64,000 nucleotides of DNA from assembly GCF_026341825.1 (NCBI RefSeq), contig NZ_JAPENY010000003.1, positions 2,418,001 through 2,482,000 on the forward strand, written 5' to 3'. The DNA is from Streptomyces sp. NBC_00620 (GTDB taxonomy: Bacteria; Actinomycetota; Actinomycetes; Streptomycetales; Streptomycetaceae). Both the position numbers and the translations under genes were made by a program. The notes beneath the pieces are model-generated. The model did not search any database. It saw only the letters and a list, made by a program, of their open reading frames with translations, and was not told where the DNA came from. Below are positions 16,378 to 24,770 of the stretch, one piece after another; position 1 is the first letter of the stretch; each line of letters opens with the position of its first letter.

Positions 16378-16483
16378 CAGTCCGCTTGCTGTGAATTTTT
16401 GACACAGAGACGGTGCCCATTCATTCAACACTTGAACTCAAGGAGAAGCCCAGGTCACGACCCGTGTGGACTACACGCATCCA

Positions 16484-19400
16484 CTAGCGAAGACGCTGGC
16501 TGATGACCTTTGACACACCGTCGCCCTGCATCGAGACGCCGTACAACGCGTCGGCGACCTCCATCGTGCGCTTCTGGTGCGTGATCACGATCAGCTGCGA
16601 GGCCTCCTGCAGCTCCTGCATGATCCGGATCAGCCGCTGGAGGTTGGTGTCGTCGAGCGCCGCCTCGACCTCGTCCATCACGTAGAACGGACTGGGCCGC
16701 GCCTTGAAGATCGACACGAGCAGGGCCACGGCGGTCAGGGACCGTTCGCCACCGGAGAGCAGGCTCAGCCGCTTGACCTTCTTGCCCGGAGGACGGGCCT
16801 CCACATCGACGCCCGTGGTGAGCATGTTGTCGGGATCGGTCAGGATCAGCCGCCCCTCCCCGCCCGGGAACAGCCGGCTGAAGACCCCCTCGAACTGCCG
16901 GGCGGTGTCCCGGTACGCCTCGGTGAAGACCTGCTCGACGCGCTCGTCGACCTCCTTCACCACTTGAAGCAGGTCCGTGCGCGTCTTCTTGAGGTCCTCC
17001 AACTGCTCGCTGAGGAACTTGTGGCGCTCCTCCAGCGCGGCGAACTCCTCAAGGGCGAGCGGGTTGACCTTCCCGAGCTGCTGGTACGCCCGTTCGGCTG
17101 ACTTGAGCCGCCGCTCCTGCTCGGCGCGGTGGAACGGCCGGGGCTGGTTGCGCGGGTGCTCCGGGTCCTCGGGCAGTTCCTCACCCTCGGCGGGGAGCGA
17201 GGGCGGCACCGGCTGCTGCGGGCCGTAGTCGGCCACCAGACCCGCCGGTTCGACACCCATCTCCTCCAGCGCCTTCGACTCCAGCTGCTCGATGCGCATC
17301 CGCTTCTCGGCGCCGAGCACCTCACCGCGGTGAACCGAATCCGTGAGTTTGTCGAGCTCGCCCTTGAGGTCGCGTCCTTCGTTGCGGGCGACACCGAGCG
17401 CCTGCTCCCGGTGGGCCTTGGCGTTCTCGGCGGCGGCCCGCTCCTCCTGGGCCCTGGTCAGCGAGACCTCGACGTGCGCGAGCAGCTGCCGCGCGCCGGA
17501 GGCGACGGCCTCGGCGACCGCTGCCTCGTGCCGCAGCCTGGCCCGCCGCTGCTCGGCACGCGCGCGTGCCTCGCGTTCGGCACGCGCGGCCTTGTCGAGT
17601 CCGTCGGCCCGCCCGGCGAGCCCCTTGACCCGCTCCTCGTGCGTACGCACCTGGAGCCGGGCCTCCATCTCGGTCTGCCGCGCGTTGGCGCCGTCGGCGG
17701 CCAGCCGGTCCCGTACGCCGGTGTCGGGCTCCTCCTCCACCGGCATCTCCTCGGCGACGGTGAGCCGCTCGGCCAGCTCCTCCGCCTCCTCCACGGCCCG
17801 GTCGAGCGCGTCCTGCGCCCGCGCGGCGGCGGCGGTACTCCGCTCGGCCTCCCCCGCCGCGCCCCGCGCCTGCCCGGCCAGCCGTCCCAGCTGCTGTGCC
17901 ACGGACGACTTCTCCCGCTCGGCGGCCCGCCGCCGCTCCCCCAGCTCCTCGACGAGCGCGGCACATTCCTTCCGCCGCCCGGTGGCCTCGTGCTGTGCCT
18001 CGCCGAGCGCCTCACACCGCACAGCCAGCTCTTCGAGCTCCGCCGCCGCCTCGTCGACGGACGCCTGCACCTCCAGCAGACTCGGCGCCCCGGCCGACCC
18101 GCCGTGCGCGAAGTGCGCCCCCAGCAGGTCCCCTTCAGCGGTGACCGCGGTCAGCTCCGGCCGCGCGTAGACGAGTTCCTCGGCGTCCTCGAGCGTGCCG
18201 ACCACGACGATCCCGCGCAGCAGCCGCCGTACGGCGGGCATGAGCTCGGCGGGGCCCCGGACGAGATCGGCGGCGTACGGAGGTCCGTCGTTCCGTTCCT
18301 GACGAGGTACGCCGCCCTCCATCGCGTGCGTGCCCCGCTCCTCCGGCCCGCCCGCCAGCAGCAACGCCGCCCGCCCCGCGTCCTGCTTGCGGAGCATGCG
18401 GATGGCGTCCGCCGCCGAGGCGGGGGTGGTGACGGCGATGGCGTCGGCCGCGGCGCCGAAGGCGGCGGCCAGCGGGACCTCGAAGCCGGGAGTGACCGAG
18501 AGGAGTTCGGCCGCGGGGCCGAGGAGTCCGGTGAGGCGGTCCTGCGCGCCGAGCAGTGCTCCCGTGCCGTCCTTGCGGCGCAGTCCGAGGGCGAGTGCCT
18601 CACGGCGGGCCTGGGTCGCGGCACGCTTGCGTTCCGCTGCCGTGGCCGCCTCGCGGGCCGCCGTCAGCGCGGCTTCCGCGTCGGCCAGCGCCCGCTTGGC
18701 CGCCTCGTGCTGTTCCGTCAGCTCGGCGTCGTCCGCGTCGAGGCCGTCGACCTCGGCCTTCAGCTGCTCGTACTCCTCCTGGGCCGCGAACGCCCGCTCC
18801 TGGGCCTCGTCGCGCGCGGCGGCGAGGCGGTCGATCTCGGCCTGGGCGGAGGCGGCCCGGGAACGCGCGGCATTGACCTGGCCGTTGAGACGGGCGAGCC
18901 CCTCGCGGCGGTCGGCGATGGCGCGGGCGACGTCCTTGAGGCGCCGCTCCTCGACGGCGAGCTCGCGCTCCAGCTCGGCCCGGTGCGCGACGGTGTCCTC
19001 GAGGGCGTGCTCGGCGGCCTCCAGGGCCGCTTCGAGCTCGGCCTCCTGCTCCCGGATCCGCGCGGCCTCGCGCTCCATGTCCTCCGGGTCGCGTCCGCGC
19101 CGCTCCTCGGGAGGTGTCGAAGTCGCGCTCTTCACACGAGCGTCGGCCAGCGAGATCGTGCCACGCACCCGCTCGGCGAGCTGCGACAGCTCGTACCAGG
19201 TCTGCTGGGCGCGCTGCAGGCGAGGAGTGAGCTGCCGGACCTCGTCCTCCAGGAGCGCTTCGCGCTGCTGCGCCTTCTTCAGCTCGGCCTCGGCGGCTTC
19301 CTTGCGTTCCTTGAGCGCGGCCTCGTCGGCGATCTCGGTCTGGAGTGCCTGCCGCAGCCGTACGAGATCGTCGGCGAGGAGACGGAGCCGGGCGTCGCGC

Positions 19401-20065
19401 AGATCGGCCTGGATGACGGCGGCCCGGCGCGCGACGGCGGCCTGCCTGCCCAGTGGCTTCAACTGCCGCCGCAGTTCGTCGGTCAGGTCCTGGACCCGCG
19501 CCAGGTTCGCCTGCATCGCGTCCAGCTTCCGCAGCGCTTTCTCCTTGCGCTTGCGGTGCTTGAGAACGCCCGCGGCCTCCTCGATGAAGGCGCGGCGGCC
19601 CATCGGATCGGCGTGGAGTACGGAGTCGAGCTGGCCCTGTCCGACGATGACGTGCATCTCGCGGCCGATACCGGAGTCACTCAGCAGTTCCTGGATGTCA
19701 AGGAGGCGACACGTGTCGCCGTTGAGCTGGTACTCGCTGCCGCCGTTGCGGAACATGATCCGCGTGATGGTGACTTCGGCGTACTCGATGGGCAGCGCGC
19801 CGTCGGAGTTGTCGATGGTGAGGGACACCTCGGCCCGGCCGAGCGGCGGACGCCCGGTGGTGCCGGCGAAGATGACGTCCTCCATCTTGCCGCCGCGCAG
19901 CGACTTGGCACCCTGCTCGCCCATGACCCAGCTGAGCGCGTCCACGACATTGGACTTGCCCGAACCGTTGGGGCCCACGACACAGGTGATACCCGGCTCG
20001 AACCGCAGCGTGGTCGCCGAGGCGAACGATTTGAACCCGCGCAGGGTCAGGGCCTTGAGGTGCAC
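16484..20065 (-). CDS. smc: Chromosome partition protein Smc
   Basis: Structural maintenance of chromosomes ATPase of 1193 residues, needed for chromosome condensation and segregation into spores. The N-terminal head has Walker A GPNGSGKSN near residue 32. Long Arg/Glu/Ala-rich coiled coils flank a hinge around residues 490-660. The C-terminal head has the signature LLSGGERSLTAVALL near 1100 and Walker B FYVMDEVEAALD. GTG at 20065 gives the family start MHLKALTLRGFKSF; the open frame extends 25 codons but lacks similarity. Confidence 0.96.
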   Translation of the reverse strand: MHLKALTLRGFKSFASATTLRFEPGITCVVGPNGSGKSNVVDALSWVMGEQGAKSLRGGKMEDVIFAGTTGRPPLGRAEVSLTIDNSDGALPIEYAEVTITRIMFRNGGSEYQLNGDTCRLLDIQELLSDSGIGREMHVIVGQGQLDSVLHADPMGRRAFIEEAAGVLKHRKRKEKALRKLDAMQANLARVQDLTDELRRQLKPLGRQAAVARRAAVIQADLRDARLRLLADDLVRLRQALQTEIADEAALKERKEAAEAELKKAQQREALLEDEVRQLTPRLQRAQQTWYELSQLAERVRGTISLADARVKSATSTPPEERRGRDPEDMEREAARIREQEAELEAALEAAEHALEDTVAHRAELERELAVEERRLKDVARAIADRREGLARLNGQVNAARSRAASAQAEIDRLAAARDEAQERAFAAQEEYEQLKAEVDGLDADDAELTEQHEAAKRALADAEAALTAAREAATAAERKRAATQARREALALGLRRKDGTGALLGAQDRLTGLLGPAAELLSVTPGFEVPLAAAFGAAADAIAVTTPASAADAIRMLRKQDAGRAALLLAGGPEERGTHAMEGGVPRQERNDGPPYAADLVRGPAELMPAVRRLLRGIVVVGTLEDAEELVYARPELTAVTAEGDLLGAHFAHGGSAGAPSLLEVQASVDEAAAELEELAVRCEALGEAQHEATGRRKECAALVEELGERRRAAEREKSSVAQQLGRLAGQARGAAGEAERSTAAAARAQDALDRAVEEAEELAERLTVAEEMPVEEEPDTGVRDRLAADGANARQTEMEARLQVRTHEERVKGLAGRADGLDKAARAEREARARAEQRRARLRHEAAVAEAVASGARQLLAHVEVSLTRAQEERAAAENAKAHREQALGVARNEGRDLKGELDKLTDSVHRGEVLGAEKRMRIEQLESKALEEMGVEPAGLVADYGPQQPVPPSLPAEGEELPEDPEHPRNQPRPFHRAEQERRLKSAERAYQQLGKVNPLALEEFAALEERHKFLSEQLEDLKKTRTDLLQVVKEVDERVEQVFTEAYRDTARQFEGVFSRLFPGGEGRLILTDPDNMLTTGVDVEARPPGKKVKRLSLLSGGERSLTAVALLVSIFKARPSPFYVMDEVEAALDDTNLQRLIRIMQELQEASQLIVITHQKRTMEVADALYGVSMQGDGVSKVISQRLR

Positions 20066-20181
20066 GCCGCTGGACTCTACCTTTCGGGCCGGTCTCACTC
20101 CATGAACGCGCGGTTTCACCCATGAACGTGCAGGGCACACCAGACGTTAAAGACAGTGAAAGAGTGCGCGGGGGAAAGAAG

Positions 20182-20206
20182 AAGGGACGCCGAAGAGGCG
20201 TCCCTT
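20182..20206 (-). terminator. Hairpin after the small coiled-coil gene
   Basis: Perfect 10-bp stem AAGGGACGCC/GGCGTCCCTT with loop GAAGA, downstream of the small gene and upstream of smc on the minus strand. Confidence 0.7.
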
Positions 20207-20273
20207 GCAATTCTGACAACTTAGCGGTTGATGTGGGCTGCCCAACCACTGCTGTCGTGGTGCGATGCAGTGA

Positions 20274-20474
20274 TCAGGTGAGCGCAGGCTCCGCCTGGGG
20301 TACGTCGAGATCAAGAAGCGAGTCGTGAGAAGCGGCAGCCGCGAGCGCGTCGTTCTCGGCCTGGATCCGTACGAGCTCGGATTCGAGGTCCTGTACGCGC
20401 TGCTGGAGCCGTCGCATCTCGGCAATGAGTCGCGGGTCGGAACCGCCGACGTAACCGAGAAGCGCCTTTGCCAT
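20274..20474 (-). CDS. Small conserved coiled-coil protein
   Basis: 66 residues. It starts MAKALLGYVGGSDPRLIAEM, followed by a heptad-rich coiled coil (RRLQQRVQDLESELVRIQAE) and an acidic tail. ATG at 20474 has GGAGGA nine bases upstream. I recall very similar short proteins in other actinomycetes, usually annotated hypothetical; the N-terminal AKALLGYVGG motif is characteristic. Its place upstream of smc suggests, but does not show, a link with chromosome or cell-division proteins. Confidence 0.8.
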   Translation of the reverse strand: MAKALLGYVGGSDPRLIAEMRRLQQRVQDLESELVRIQAENDALAAAASHDSLLDLDVPQAEPALT

Positions 20475-20860
20475 GATGGATGGTCCTCCACACTGAGTGA
20501 CCGACCGAAACGGTGTGGGTCGATGGGTCGTGAGGGAATCGCACCCGCGATGCTTGACACTTTTAAGTTCTTGCTGCTGTTCCACATGCCAAACAGCTAA
20601 GGTGCGCGGGGCTTTCAGCGTCTCACCAAAAAGTTTGACGGTCAACACGATCACGCCCCGTACTGGCGGACAACCCGGGGGTGCGCGGCCCTCGAAGGGC
20701 GGCGCTGCGACTCCTGCGGGCCCTGGGGGCATGGAGATCATCCGTACTCGCGGAGCCTGCCACTACAAGCCGTCCTTGGCAACCACCTGGGCCTTTCCGC
20801 TTCTGGCAGGTGCCATTGGTATGCCCAGCCGCTCCGGCCCGGTCGATCGCGCCGTCTCCG
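20475..20860. other. Intergenic region, no gene seen
   Basis: 386 bp between the small coiled-coil gene and acyP, both on the minus strand. It contains the small gene's leader and probably its promoter (an AT-rich stretch at about 20555-20600) and an imperfect CCTGCCA/TGGCAGG hairpin near 20757-20814 that may terminate acyP. No open frame looks coding. Confidence 0.5.
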
Positions 20861-21142
20861 TCAGCGGATGAGGAAGCCGTCGTAGATCCCGCGGGGCGTG
20901 TCCCAGATCTCAGTGACTCCGTCCACGCGCCCGGGTGTGTCGTCCCCCTGGAGCCAGTCCAGCAGGCTCTGGCAGCCGGCCCGAGGGCCCTCAGCGACCA
21001 CTTGGACCCGTCCGTCGTCCAAATTGAGAGCAAAACCACTCAGCCCCCCGATCTCCAGCGCCTTGGCCCGCGTGAACCAGCGGAAACCCACGCCCTGGAC
21101 CCTCCCGCGTACCCAGACGACCACCCGTACAACCTCGTTCAT
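20861..21142 (-). CDS. acyP: Acylphosphatase
   Basis: 93 residues, hydrolysing acyl phosphates such as carbamoyl or acetyl phosphate. The active-site loop GRVQGVGFRWF with its catalytic Arg and the Asn of GFALNLDDGRVQV are both present, and the small alpha/beta fold length is normal. It lies near smc, as in other Streptomyces. Confidence 0.93.
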   Translation of the reverse strand: MNEVVRVVVWVRGRVQGVGFRWFTRAKALEIGGLSGFALNLDDGRVQVVAEGPRAGCQSLLDWLQGDDTPGRVDGVTEIWDTPRGIYDGFLIR

Positions 21143-21218
21143 GGGTGCACGCTAACCGGACAATGTCTCTCGGAGCACTTCCTCCCCTTGCGCCATGGGG
21201 TACCGTCCCGACCCAATG

Positions 21219-21236
21219 AGTCTCATATGAAACTCA
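21219..21236. promoter_or_regulatory. Palindrome upstream of the CAP protein gene
   Basis: GAGTCTCATATGAAACTC, 9-bp arms with one mismatch, about 50 bp upstream of the start. Related half-sites GTGAG and TTCAC follow directly. Candidate operator. Confidence 0.3.
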
Positions 21237-21284
21237 CTCTTTCGGGTGAGGTTCACTGACTGCAAGATCGAGGAAGGCCAGGAG

Positions 21285-22250
21285 ATGGGACGCCACCGAC
21301 GCTCAGCCGCCGGCCGCGCCGCCACAGGTCGCGCCACCGGGGGCACGGACACCCGCACGGACCGCACGGTCATAGACGGTCCCTACGGGCCGGAGAACCT
21401 GTACGGCTACGCGGCAGTCGCCGACTTCCCGAGCGGCGCCTCCGCCCGCTCGCACCGCAAGAGGAAGGGTGCGACCCCCGTACGTACGGGGCTGCTCGGC
21501 GTGTCCGCCGCCGTGGCCCTGGGCACCGTCGCCGTCGCGGCCGGTGTGCTGCCCGGCAGTGAGAACTACTCGCTCGGCGGTGGCGGCAACAACGCCGACA
21601 ACGTGCAGGCCGCAGGCTCCCCGTCCAGCGTGGAGACCCAGCAGGGCGGAACCTCGGGCAGCGCGGAGGACGAGCGCGACGACACGGGGACGAGCCGTGA
21701 CGCCGAGCGCTCCGCCTCCCCCTCGGCCGCCCCCTCCACGCCGTCGGCCGCTCCGACGACGGAACCGGCGAAGAAGCCCACGGTCAAGCCCACCAAGACG
21801 AAGACCCCGTCGAAGCCGGCCGAGAAGGAAACGAAGGCTCCGAAGACCACCGCCCCCGTGACGGTGTCCGCCGAGACTGCGGCCGAGGCCGCGGTGCTCG
21901 AGCTGGTCAACACGGAGCGGGCCAAGGTGGGTTGCAGCCCGGTGGCGGCGAACAGCGCCCTGTCGGAACTGGCTTCGGTCTTCAGCGAGGACATGGCCGC
22001 GCGCGGCTTCTTCGACCACACCGACCCGGATGGCGCCACCCCCTGGGACCGTGCGGCGACCGCCGGGATCACCAACCTGGGCGGCGAGAACATAGCCCGC
22101 GGTCAGTCCACCGCCGAGGCCGTGATGGAAGCCTGGATGAACAGCCCCGGCCACCGCGCCAACATCCTGAACTGCGACTTCAAGACCCTGGGCGTGGGCG
22201 TGCACATCGCCTCCGGCGGCCCTTGGTGGACGCAGGACTTCGGCTACTGA
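21285..22250 (+). CDS. Membrane-anchored or secreted CAP (SCP/YkwD) domain protein
   Basis: 321 residues. A basic cytoplasmic N-terminus of about 65 residues is followed by one hydrophobic segment (TGLLGVSAAVALGTVAVAAG), then a long Ser/Pro/Thr/Lys linker, then a C-terminal CAP domain from about residue 195: LELVNTERAKVGCSPV, FFDHTDPDGATPWDRA, GENIARG, WMNSPGHRANIL and the final WWTQDFGY. The His/Glu/Ser/His CAP cavity residues are present. Extracellular location is inferred; function of bacterial CAP proteins is mostly unknown. ATG at 21285 follows GAGGAAGG. Confidence 0.85.
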   Translation: MGRHRRSAAGRAATGRATGGTDTRTDRTVIDGPYGPENLYGYAAVADFPSGASARSHRKRKGATPVRTGLLGVSAAVALGTVAVAAGVLPGSENYSLGGGGNNADNVQAAGSPSSVETQQGGTSGSAEDERDDTGTSRDAERSASPSAAPSTPSAAPTTEPAKKPTVKPTKTKTPSKPAEKETKAPKTTAPVTVSAETAAEAAVLELVNTERAKVGCSPVAANSALSELASVFSEDMAARGFFDHTDPDGATPWDRAATAGITNLGGENIARGQSTAEAVMEAWMNSPGHRANILNCDFKTLGVGVHIASGGPWWTQDFGY

Positions 22251-22257
22251 GGTCATT

Positions 22258-22276
22258 CACTAACTCGCAGTTAGTG
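22258..22276. promoter_or_regulatory. Operator-like palindrome upstream of the HxlR gene
   Basis: CACTAACT-CGC-AGTTAGTG, perfect 8-bp arms, 41 bp upstream of the regulator start; a further GGTTAGC half-site follows. Size and AT-rich arms fit an HxlR-family site. Confidence 0.55.
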
Positions 22277-22316
22277 CAATCTGTCGGTTAGCGCTGTGCC
22301 GGAGTATGGTGCTGGC

Positions 22317-22724
22317 ATGGAATCAGCTGTGCGGACTGCCGAGCGCGGTGGGTCCGAGGACCTCGCGTACAGCGTGTTCGCCCGGAACTGCCCGTCCCGG
22401 GGCACGCTGGAGCACGTCACCGGCCGCTGGGGCGCGCTCACCCTCGGGGTCCTGCACGAGGGCACGCTCCGTTTCAACGAGCTGCGCCGCCGTGTCGACG
22501 GCATCAGCGAGAAGATGCTCTCCCAGACGCTCCAGGCGCTGGAGCGCGACGGCCTGGTGCACCGCGACGCCCAGCCGACCAATCCGCCACGCGTCGACTA
22601 CACGCTCACACCGCTGGGCCGCGAGGTCGCCGAGCGCCTGCTGACCCTCATCCACTTCATGGAGGGCCGCATGGACGACGTACTCGAGTCCCGCGAGCGC
22701 TACGACGAGACGCGCCGGGCCTGA
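22317..22724 (+). CDS. HxlR-family winged-helix transcriptional regulator
   Basis: 135 residues with the single HxlR domain: an N-terminal cysteine in FARNCPSRGTLEHVTGRWG, the recognition region RFNELRRRVDGISEKMLSQT and the wing PPRVDYTLTPLGREVAERL. The early Cys is shared by redox- or quinone-sensing members. ATG at 22317 lies just after a palindromic operator, so autoregulation is likely. No obvious divergent target is present; HxlR genes are often beside an oxidoreductase. Confidence 0.88.
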   Translation: MESAVRTAERGGSEDLAYSVFARNCPSRGTLEHVTGRWGALTLGVLHEGTLRFNELRRRVDGISEKMLSQTLQALERDGLVHRDAQPTNPPRVDYTLTPLGREVAERLLTLIHFMEGRMDDVLESRERYDETRRA

Positions 22725-22738
22725 GCCTTGGACGGGCT

Positions 22739-23599
22739 CTATGCGCTCACGCGCGGCGGTCGCTGGCACCGCGGGCAGAAGTAGCTGGACCGGTTCATCC
22801 AGGCGCGCCGCCGTATCGGTGTCCCGCACCGCCCGCAGGGCTCGCCCTCCCGCCCGTACGCGTCGAGCGAGCGGTCGAAGTAGCCCGACTCCCCGTTGAC
22901 GTTGACGTAGAGGCTGTCGAAGCTGGTGCCGCCGGCGGCGAGGGCGTCGTTCATGACGTCGCGGATGTGGCCGAGCAGCTCGGTGGTGCGCGGCCGGGTG
23001 AAGGTTCCCGTGGGGCGTTCGTAGTGCAGCTTGGAGCGCCAGAGCGCCTCGTCCGCGTAGATGTTGCCGACTCCGCTGATCAGCGACTGGTCGAGCAGCG
23101 CCCGTTTGATCGTCGTACGTCGCCCGCGCAGCGCCGTGTGGAAGGCGGCGTCGTCGAAGAGGGGGTCGAGCGGGTCGCGGGCGATGTGCGCGATGACGTC
23201 CGGAAGGCCGTCCGGGGTGTTCTCGTGCAGGGAGAGGCCGCCGAAGGTGCGCTGGTCGACGAAGCGCAGCTCGGTTCCCTGGCCGTCCTCGAAGCGGATG
23301 CGGACGCGCAGGTGCTTCTCGTCCGGGGCGTCCTCGGGCTGGACCAGGAGCTGGCCGCTCATGCCGAGGTGCGCAAGGACGGAGTACGGGGAGTCTGCGA
23401 GGGGCAGCCACAGGTACTTGCCCCGGCGCCTGGCCTCTCCCACGCGATGGCCCGCGAGCGCCTTCGCGAAACCGTCGGGCCCGGCCAAGTGCCGCCGCAC
23501 GGCCCGGGGATGCCGTACCTCCACCGTCTTCACGACCCGGCCGCTGACCCAGCGCTCCAGGCCGCGCCGCACGACTTCGACCTCGGGCAACTCGGGCAC
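22739..23599 (-). CDS. mutM: Formamidopyrimidine-DNA glycosylase MutM (Fpg)
   Basis: Repair enzyme of 286 residues that removes 8-oxoguanine and nicks abasic sites. After start-Met removal the catalytic proline begins PELPEVEVVRRGLERW. The helix-two-turn-helix and C-terminal zinc finger (CGRCGTPI, then YFCPRCQR) are intact. GTG at 23599 with GGAGGAG upstream is required to expose Pro at position 2; the long upstream frame is spurious. It follows rnc in the same direction. Confidence 0.95.
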   Translation of the reverse strand: MPELPEVEVVRRGLERWVSGRVVKTVEVRHPRAVRRHLAGPDGFAKALAGHRVGEARRRGKYLWLPLADSPYSVLAHLGMSGQLLVQPEDAPDEKHLRVRIRFEDGQGTELRFVDQRTFGGLSLHENTPDGLPDVIAHIARDPLDPLFDDAAFHTALRGRRTTIKRALLDQSLISGVGNIYADEALWRSKLHYERPTGTFTRPRTTELLGHIRDVMNDALAAGGTSFDSLYVNVNGESGYFDRSLDAYGREGEPCGRCGTPIRRRAWMNRSSYFCPRCQRPPRVSA

Positions 23600-23663
23600 G
23601 GTGCTCCTCCGGAGGATGCGATACGAACCCCGCCGCTGCGCGAGCGCTGCGACGGGGTTCGGA

Positions 23664-23720
23664 TACTGCGGGTGCTGCGGTACATCAGTTACTGCGGGTG
23701 CTGCTGGTACTGCGGGTGCT
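23664..23720. repeat. Three short repeats in the rnc-mutM spacer
   Basis: TACTGCGGGTGCT occurs at 23664, 23690 and 23708 (periods 26 and 18). The spacer is otherwise non-coding. Confidence 0.6.
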
Positions 23721-23735
23721 TCGGTTGTGAAGGAA

Positions 23736-24575
23736 TCAGGCCGTGGCCGAATCGCTCGTCGGGGCCGAGGAGGTGTCGGCGTTCTCCTCGGTGACCTGGG
23801 CAGCCGCTTCTTCTGCGGCGGCCCTGGCCGACTTCGCGCGTTCGTCCGCGGCGGAACGGATCGCACGCCACGCGGACTCCGCGGCCTGCTGTTCCGCTTC
23901 CTTCTTGCTGCGGCCGGTGCCGGTGCCGTACGAGACGCCTCCGACGCGGGCGGCAGCAGTAAAGGTCTTCTCGTGGTCCGGGCCGGTCTCCGAGACCAGG
24001 TACTCGGGAACCCCGAGCCCTTCGGTCGCGGTGAGCTCCTGGAGACTGGTCTTCCAGTCCAGGCCGGCACCGAGATTCGAGGACTTCTCGATCAGCGGGT
24101 CGAAGAGCCGGTGGACGAGTTCGCCCGCCGCTTCCAGACCCTGGTCGAGATAGACCGCGCCGATCACCGCTTCAAGGGTATCGGCGAGGATGGATGCCTT
24201 GTCCCGGCCTCCCGTGCCTTCCTCGCCCCGGCCGAGCCGGATGAAGGAGCCGAGTTCGAGCCCGCGGCCCACCTCTGCCAGCGCACGAGAATTGACCACC
24301 GCGGCCCTCAGCTTGGCCAGTTGGCCTTCTGGGAGGTCGGGGTGGGTGGTGTACAGCGTGTCCGTGACCACGAGGCCGAGCACGGAGTCCCCGAGGAACT
24401 CCAGGCGTTCGTTGGTCGGCAGACCGCCGTTCTCGTACGCGTACGAACGGTGGGTCAGTGCACGCACCAGAAGGGCGGACTCGAGCTTGTAGCCGAGCCG
24501 CCCTTCCAGAAGCGTGTGGGACGAGGCTGTGTCCGCCTTTTTCTTGGCGTTTGAATCCGCCTGGGCGTCAGACAT
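23736..24575 (-). CDS. rnc: Ribonuclease III
   Basis: Double-strand-specific RNase of 279 residues, known in S. coelicolor as AbsB, a global regulator of antibiotic production through mRNA processing. The catalytic signature NERLEFLGDSVLGLVV and the second acidic cluster DTLEAVIGAVYLDQG are present, followed by a dsRNA-binding domain (DWKTSLQELTATEG to GRSKKEAEQQAAESAW) and an Ala/Glu-rich tail. ATG at 24575 has GAGAGG upstream. It lies directly after rpmF. Confidence 0.95.
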   Translation of the reverse strand: MSDAQADSNAKKKADTASSHTLLEGRLGYKLESALLVRALTHRSYAYENGGLPTNERLEFLGDSVLGLVVTDTLYTTHPDLPEGQLAKLRAAVVNSRALAEVGRGLELGSFIRLGRGEEGTGGRDKASILADTLEAVIGAVYLDQGLEAAGELVHRLFDPLIEKSSNLGAGLDWKTSLQELTATEGLGVPEYLVSETGPDHEKTFTAAARVGGVSYGTGTGRSKKEAEQQAAESAWRAIRSAADERAKSARAAAEEAAAQVTEENADTSSAPTSDSATA

Positions 24576-24594
24576 CAGACCTCTCACCAGCCGC

Positions 24595-24768
24595 TCAGAC
24601 CTCGAGGACCTGGCGCTTGTTATAGGTGCCGCAAGCGGGGCACGCGATGTGCTGCAGCTTGGGCTCGTGGCAGCGCTCACACGCAACCAGGTTGGGGACC
24701 GCAGCCTTCCACTGCGACCGGCGGTGGCGCGTGTTGCTGCGCGACATCTTCCGCTTCGGAACAGCCAC
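24595..24768 (-). CDS. rpmF: 50S ribosomal protein L32
   Basis: 57 residues. It begins MAVPKRKMSRSNTRHRRSQW and carries the zinc ribbon CERC-n10-CPAC, so it is the zinc-binding form. GTG at 24768 has AGGAG eight bases upstream. It starts 2 bp after the DUF177 stop codon, the conserved DUF177-rpmF-rnc order. Confidence 0.97.
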   Translation of the reverse strand: MAVPKRKMSRSNTRHRRSQWKAAVPNLVACERCHEPKLQHIACPACGTYNKRQVLEV

Positions 24769-24770
24769 GG

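Noticed and set aside
17129..20125. 998-codon plus-strand frame opposite smc
   Set aside because: Antisense shadow; Smc motifs are all on the minus strand.
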